Part shown: piece after piece, positions 8,443-12,359 of the stretch
Layout: each line of letters starts with the position of its first letter
Numbering within the stretch: position 1 is the stretch's first letter
Assembly: GCA_910592005.1 (NCBI GenBank)
Contig: CAJVPP010003188.1
Span: forward strand, 1 to 12,359
DNA from: Funneliformis mosseae
Lineage: Eukaryota; Glomeromycota; Glomeromycetes; Glomerales; Glomeraceae
DNA length: 12,359 nucleotides
Direction: 5' to 3'
Made by a program: the position numbers and the translations under genes
The notes under the pieces: generated by a model
Told to the model about the DNA's origin: nothing
What the model saw: the letters and a program-made list of their open reading frames with translations, nothing else
Database searches by the model: none

Positions 8443-8815
8443 CGATCCTGTCAAGAGGTCGTGATCTTTGAAAGATGTTCGATGCCGCTGAAAGTGTCGT
8501 GATCCTTTGAGAAAAATCCGATTTTATCGTACCTATCAAGTGGTCGTCCTTGAAAAAAAAACTGATTTTATCAATGGTCGTGATCTTTCAAAAAACGGTA
8601 TTAATCGATCCTGTCAAGTGGTCGTGATCCTCGTAGACTATCTGATGTTATCGATCCTGTCAATAAGTCTTGATCCTTTGTTGAAGTACGATTCCGTTGC
8701 AAATGGTCGTGAATCTTGTAAGAAAATTCGTTTTTATCGATCCTGCCAAGGGGCCTTAATCTTTGTATAAAAATTTTCCAAACTTATCGATCCCCGAGAG
8801 CATGATATCGTGTCG
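8443..8815. repeat. Degenerate minisatellite, about 44-bp units
   Basis: About eight units begin near 8443, 8484, 8528, 8572, 8606, 8652, 8700 and 8738, with a last partial one at 8788; spacings run from 34 to 50 bp. The rough unit is TTATCGATCCTGTCAAGTGG, then TCGTGATCCTTTGA, then an A-rich part ending in a CCGATT-like motif. Units are clearly related but diverged, so the array is old. An 87-codon frame at 8507-8770 begins with TTG and runs through these units; its residues repeat only because the DNA does (YRTYQVVV, NRSCQVVV, YRSCQGAL), and I do not consider it a gene. Confidence 0.75.
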
Positions 8816-9242
8816 TAATTGCCCTACAATGAACGAAGAGCGTTTTTTTAGCATGAACGTGTTCTATTTAATATTTATTTATTTAGTTTGTTTTTAAAAA
8901 CCTTTTAATAAAATTCATCTCTTTTAGAAATGTTTATAGACTTCCGAGTTTCCGTGAAATGAATATTTTTTCGGTCATTTCTTTTCAGTAAGTTTCCGTG
9001 ATAAATAGAATTTATTCTTCTATTCTAACATAATTATCCTTAACGTTAACTGATTAGATGGATTATTTCGATTTGAAAACGAAATGATCGAATCCAATTT
9101 AAGGCGTTAGATAGATGATTCCCTTCCAGTTTGAGGCAATTGGTTGAAATTATTCTTTAATCTATTTTCAGTTATGAGGCAAACGTTTGAGGTTACTGGA
9201 AATTGATCTTAGCGACGTCCTCATCGTGCACCCTGGGTATTA

Positions 9243-9267
9243 TTAGTATATACTAACGCTAATAGCG
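9243..9267. repeat. Paired small palindromes
   Basis: TTAGTATATACTAA (9243-9256) is a perfect 14-bp palindrome. It is followed directly by the hairpin CGCTA-A-TAGCG (9257-9267). Function unknown. Confidence 0.45.
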
Positions 9268-9311
9268 AACTAGTACCATTTCTCTTTTAGTGATTCACAA
9301 AATTAGTCTTA

Positions 9312-9337
9312 TTTTTTTTTAAAAAAAAAAAAAAAAA
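9312..9337. repeat. T9A17 homopolymer junction
   Basis: Nine T directly followed by seventeen A. Such runs are often mis-counted in assemblies. The A run could be a fossil poly(A) tail, but no retroposed gene is seen on its 5' side. Confidence 0.6.
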
Positions 9338-9861
9338 GATTCCTGAATCGCTTCATCTGAATTCTAATTTTCAGTCACAGTTAGAATGAATCAAAAAAAT
9401 GCCTGAAAATAAATTTCATAAAAAAATGAATTTTTGATAGCAAACACGTTTAAGTTCTCAGTTAATTCAATGATTTGGATGAATTAAACAGTAAAAATGT
9501 CCAAGGAAACTTGTTCAAAAGGTATGGTACTACTTACATATTAATTGGTAAGGTTTTTATTTTTTTGCTTTTTTAAAATGATAATCAATTTTCTTTAAAT
9601 GAAATGCAACGCGAGATTCTAGAAATGTTCTTTGGCAAATTCACTTTGAATTTGACGTAATCGCTATCTGTAATGATGATAAATTCAAACCAATATAAAT
9701 TATTAGGACTGGTTCATGCTCGTAATTTCATGATAGTGGAACGCAATAACGATATGTCTGGATTTATATGAAACTCTTGAAAAAATATCGGTATAAACCA
9801 ACATATAATATTATCGTTATATCGAATTCGGTATATCAAACTGTATAAATAAGTGTGACAT

Positions 9862-10388
9862 TGTTACGGTTAAATGCAAATTCCGGCCGAAATCTTCATA
9901 ATTTCGTTTGAAGATCGCTCTTGATAAATGCAGTTAGTCCCATTGACGATCATTTGCCAGTTTGTCACGACGCCAGTTTGGCTTAATTAATAATCTTTTA
10001 TAAATACAAGCCGGAAATCCTAAAACAGCTCAATATCCATGCCCGCCTTTAATCTATTCCTTCGACGATCATTCCCTTCGCTATATTCCCTTTGCACCTT
10101 CGCGATAATTTCGATTTTCGCCCTTTTAATTTCGCATTTTGTAACACAGTTTATTATTTTATTTTAATTTCCGATTTTATTAGTAGTTTATTATACAATT
10201 TTTATGTAACAGTTTCGTAATTGCGTAGTTTTAATTAATTAGTTGGCATTTACTTAGTTTAATATATTGAAAAGGCGAAAGTGTAGAGCGCCGACGTTGA
10301 GGCAACACTGATCAAATTGATATAATTAAATAAATTCTTTGTCAATATTACTTCATTTTTATTCAATTATTACCTTCTGCTTACATTA
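9862..10388 (+). mobile_element. Possible degenerate solo LTR
   Basis: A patch clearly less AT-rich than its surroundings begins TGTTACGG (9862), has a TATAAATA box at 9999-10006, a CCTTCG/TTCG-rich stretch after it (10025-10135), and later AATAAA (about 10329). GTAACA (10141-10146), the inverse of TGTTAC, would close a 285-bp LTR; another GTAACA is at 10206-10211, and CAACA occurs near 10302-10306. No matching target-site duplication was found for any of these ends, and there is no second LTR or pol nearby on this side. The boundaries given are outer limits. It could be another kind of old repeat. Confidence 0.3.
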
Positions 10389-11337
10389 CAAATTGTTTAT
10401 AAATACATAAACGAAAGAACTGAATACAACAATATCTTCTTTATCAATACTCATCAATCGTTATATTAATAAACGAGACTATTTCCTTTATTAGTCTAGG
10501 AAAGCATTCTTATTATCCCATAAAGTGTTGCAGATAAAAACACAATTTCAACTATCAATCAAACTTAGAGATTACCTGAACTTAATGAATCCAATACTAG
10601 TTCGACTGATTTGAAATTAAAGTAAGAAAATTGAATTTACCTACCTTTTTATTATTATCAAAAACTATGTTTTATCAATTTTCTATATAGATTTTTATAT
10701 TTAGAATGATTTTTTATTATTTCTCTTAACGTTTGCAACCCTTAATAGTTATTTAGTTATAAAGGTAATCAATGATTTGATTTAAAATATTATCAAAACT
10801 CTCAATGGCCTTTTCAAGAACGTTAATAGCATTCTGTTATTCTGTATTATAGTTATAACTCAAATGTCATAACATTAAAAATTAATTTATAAATTTTTAT
10901 TTTAAATATTCTTTTCTTTGTTTAAACGATTTTTTTAAAATCATCACGGACTTTTGGTTATGTCACACTCTCATATGTTGAAAATAATGAATACTACGTC
11001 GAAATTAATATACACGTGACGAACCTGTTCTTCAGAAAAACCAAAGGTAATATTTTCGGTTGAAATTTTTAATCTATAAAGGAAGGAAACAAAAATCTCA
11101 CATGGCCTTGTCGTTTTAAAATATAACACAAAGTTGATTTCGTTCAAAAATATCATTAATGGTTAATTGTTAAAATGATTTTCCTAAAATCAAATAAAAT
11201 TACTTTTTGAACGGAAATATATATTGGACTAATTAATAACAATGGAAATTAAATACTGTACAAGGATTAGGTTGCTAACTTTACCTTCTAACTTTATTCT
11301 TTTAAAAAAAAAATTTAAGTTGGAATTTTTATAAAAA
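10389..11337. other. AT-rich upstream region of the phosphatase relic
   Basis: No convincing gene. A 61-codon frame on the minus strand (10971-11156) has no recognisable domain and looks like chance. A CACGTG E-box is at 11013-11018, about 320 bp upstream of the phosphatase ATG. In yeast that hexamer is the Pho4 site of phosphate-starvation genes, but one copy in this much sequence may be chance. Confidence 0.45.
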
Positions 11338-12099
11338 ATGCAGTTTACATACCGTATTCTATATTCCATTTTTATCATCAATTTATTTGTTTCCTACAAT
11401 CAAATCCATACAAGTATTCCCGAAAATTTCTTTTCAACGAACATCTTTTTTTACCTCGAACCACCACAAACTGCCTTTACTCTTGACATTGAACAAATAA
11501 GTTATCCTAATAAATGTGACTTGAAACAATTACATTTGATTACTAGACACGGTAATTTAAAATTTCGTACAAAGTGTATAATTTCATAGCATAAAATTAT
11601 CTTTATTTTTTCCTTTAAATATATTAGGATAAAGATATCCAGATCCAGATAGTATTATAGTTTATGAATTGGAGAAAGTATTTGGGTAAATAAGCTCACA
11701 ATTAAATTATGAAAATTCAATAAAATATTGTCGTTATTAACAAAGAGTTTTATCATTATTATTCAAAACTTTTAGTATAAAAATCCTTTCCCAATGAGGG
11801 GAAATCGAACCTTATTTGATGGTTTACAATCTCGTAAAAGATACGCAAATTTTGGGATGGAGTTGAATACGATTCCGAAGTTATAAAATTTCAAAGCACT
11901 AACATTTCAAGGTACAATTTTATAAAATAATGATTGGATGTTCACATATTGATAAAAAAAAAATGATGATGAATATGTGGTATCCTTCTTATTTAAGAAC
12001 CGGTGCGTCAACGATGTCTTTTTTGAAGGATTATTTATTGGCAAGGGGACTTTATACACTTGTAAAAGTCAGCCGGTATACTTTGGAATTGTACCACAG
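11338..12099 (+). pseudogene. Histidine acid phosphatase (MINPP/phytase-like), 5' fragment, pseudogene
   Basis: This enzyme class hydrolyses phosphate esters such as inositol phosphates, usually outside the cell or in the secretory pathway. Exon 1 (11338-11551) encodes a hydrophobic signal-like start (MQFTYRILYSIFIINLFVSY) and ends LKQLHLITRHG. Exon 2 (11628-about 11677 or 11685) resumes with RYPDPDSIIVYELEK. Exon 3 (11776-11911) gives YKNPFPMRGN, DGLQSRKRYANF, then in another frame DGVEYDSEVIKFQSTNIS. Exon 4 (11998-12099) gives RTGAST, then in another frame FFEGLFIGKGTLYTCKSQPV. Introns are GT...AG. The RHGxRxP active-site motif is split by intron 1 and x is a TAA (11630-11632). Further lesions are a one-T deletion at 11849-11853, where FWDG is expected, and a shift near 12017-12026. 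The C-terminal half with the HD catalytic pair is not recognisable, so under half of the usual 450-500 residues is present. Fragment continuation at 12141 (EPKFYNLL) is doubtful. Confidence 0.85.
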
Positions 12100-12278
12100 G
12101 TAAAATTTTATTGCGCCATTTACAAATAATTCTTGTTTAGGAGCCAAAATTTTATAATTTATTAAAAAATAATATTTTTACAAGAAAAATTTATGCTTTT
12201 ATAAAAAATTTGCGATTAATTAATTGAAGATTAACAAAAAATTTCTGAAATCCTAGTGATATGTTGGGTAGATAGAAA
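12100..12278. other. Possible last intron and unrecognised tail of the phosphatase relic
   Basis: A GT at 12100 and TTTAG ending at 12140 would bound a 41-bp intron, followed by about 30 open codons starting EPKFYNLLKNN that match nothing I recognise. The enzyme's remaining conserved blocks are absent. Confidence 0.25.
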
Positions 12279-12345
12279 ACCGGTACGGTACGATTATGCA
12301 GATCAGTATTTTTCGCGAATTTGAATCGTACCGTACCGTACCGGT
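12279..12345. repeat. Foldback of GGTAC/GTACC units
   Basis: The 17-bp left arm ACCGGTACGGTACGATT (12279-12295) is matched in inverse orientation by the right arm (12324-12345), which carries one extra five-base unit (ACCGT). The loop is 28 bp. The pentamer unit recalls the GGACC units of the element at 1030-1707. It may be a very short foldback or the end of a larger element running out of the window. Confidence 0.8.
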
Positions 12346-12359
12346 AGTATATATAGAGC

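Larger units (their letters stand above)
8816..9861. other. Intergenic, no recognised gene
   Basis: AT-rich DNA with no long frame. A repeated agtttccgtga occurs near 8946 and 8989. A near-palindrome around tatatcgaattcggtata (about 9818-9835) and several cggtata motifs lie at 9788-9838. Two clearer structures are given as separate entries. Confidence 0.5.

Noticed and set aside
8507..8770. 87-codon frame over the minisatellite
   Set aside because: It begins with TTG, has no domain, and its repeated residues come only from the DNA repeat.
8443..8815. CRISPR array
   Set aside because: Units vary in length and sequence throughout, with no constant repeat and unique spacers, and the context is eukaryotic.
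9708..9718. gactggttcat, also present in the foldback element near 1163
   Set aside because: Only 11 bases match and the flanks differ, so chance is a sufficient explanation.
10971..11156. 61-codon minus-strand frame
   Set aside because: No recognisable domain or promoter context; the Phe/Ile-rich composition is what AT-rich noncoding DNA gives.

Overview
This AT-rich window looks like nuclear DNA of a fungus, most likely an arbuscular mycorrhizal fungus of the Rhizophagus type (Glomeromycotina). The reasons are short spliceosomal introns (66-98 bp, GT...AG), AATAAA poly(A) signals, no bacterial signals, and a mix of gene families known to be hugely expanded in those genomes: Sel1-repeat proteins and BTB-BACK-TLDc proteins. 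The species is inferred from gene content and was not checked against a database.

Layout. (1) 1-2285: a Sel1-repeat gene on the + strand that starts before the window. It is open to 791, then decays through small indels and stops to about 2285. A 678-bp foldback element built on GGACC/GGTCC motifs (1030-1707) splits the decayed part. (2) 2600-4330: a BTB-BACK-TLDc gene with TATA box, one intron and poly(A) signal. It is full length (482 codons plus stop) except for one extra G in exon 1. (3) 4537-6121: a second, tandem copy of the same gene, including homologous promoter and intron, clearly a pseudogene. (4) 6122-11337: about 5 kb without a convincing intact gene. It holds a 32-residue Ty3/Gypsy-like reverse transcriptase scrap, small inverted repeats, a degenerate minisatellite of about 44-bp units (8443-8815) and an LTR-like, less AT-rich patch (about 9862-10390). 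(5) 11338-12099: the 5' part of a secreted histidine acid phosphatase (MINPP/phytase-like) gene in four exons, broken by a stop codon inside the RHGxRxP catalytic motif and by frameshifts. (6) 12279-12345: a foldback built on GGTAC/GTACC motifs, cut off near the window edge.

There is no pathway or operon here. The genes are independent members of expanded fungal families. The common theme is decay: every coding unit carries at least one disabling change, from one base (BTB-TLDc copy A) to advanced ruin (Sel1 tail, BTB copy B, phosphatase). This fits a fast-evolving, repeat-rich compartment. Some single-base changes could be assembly errors. I found no evidence for a new multi-gene system. The best leads are the foldback families, the minisatellite and the one-base lesion in BTB-TLDc copy A.
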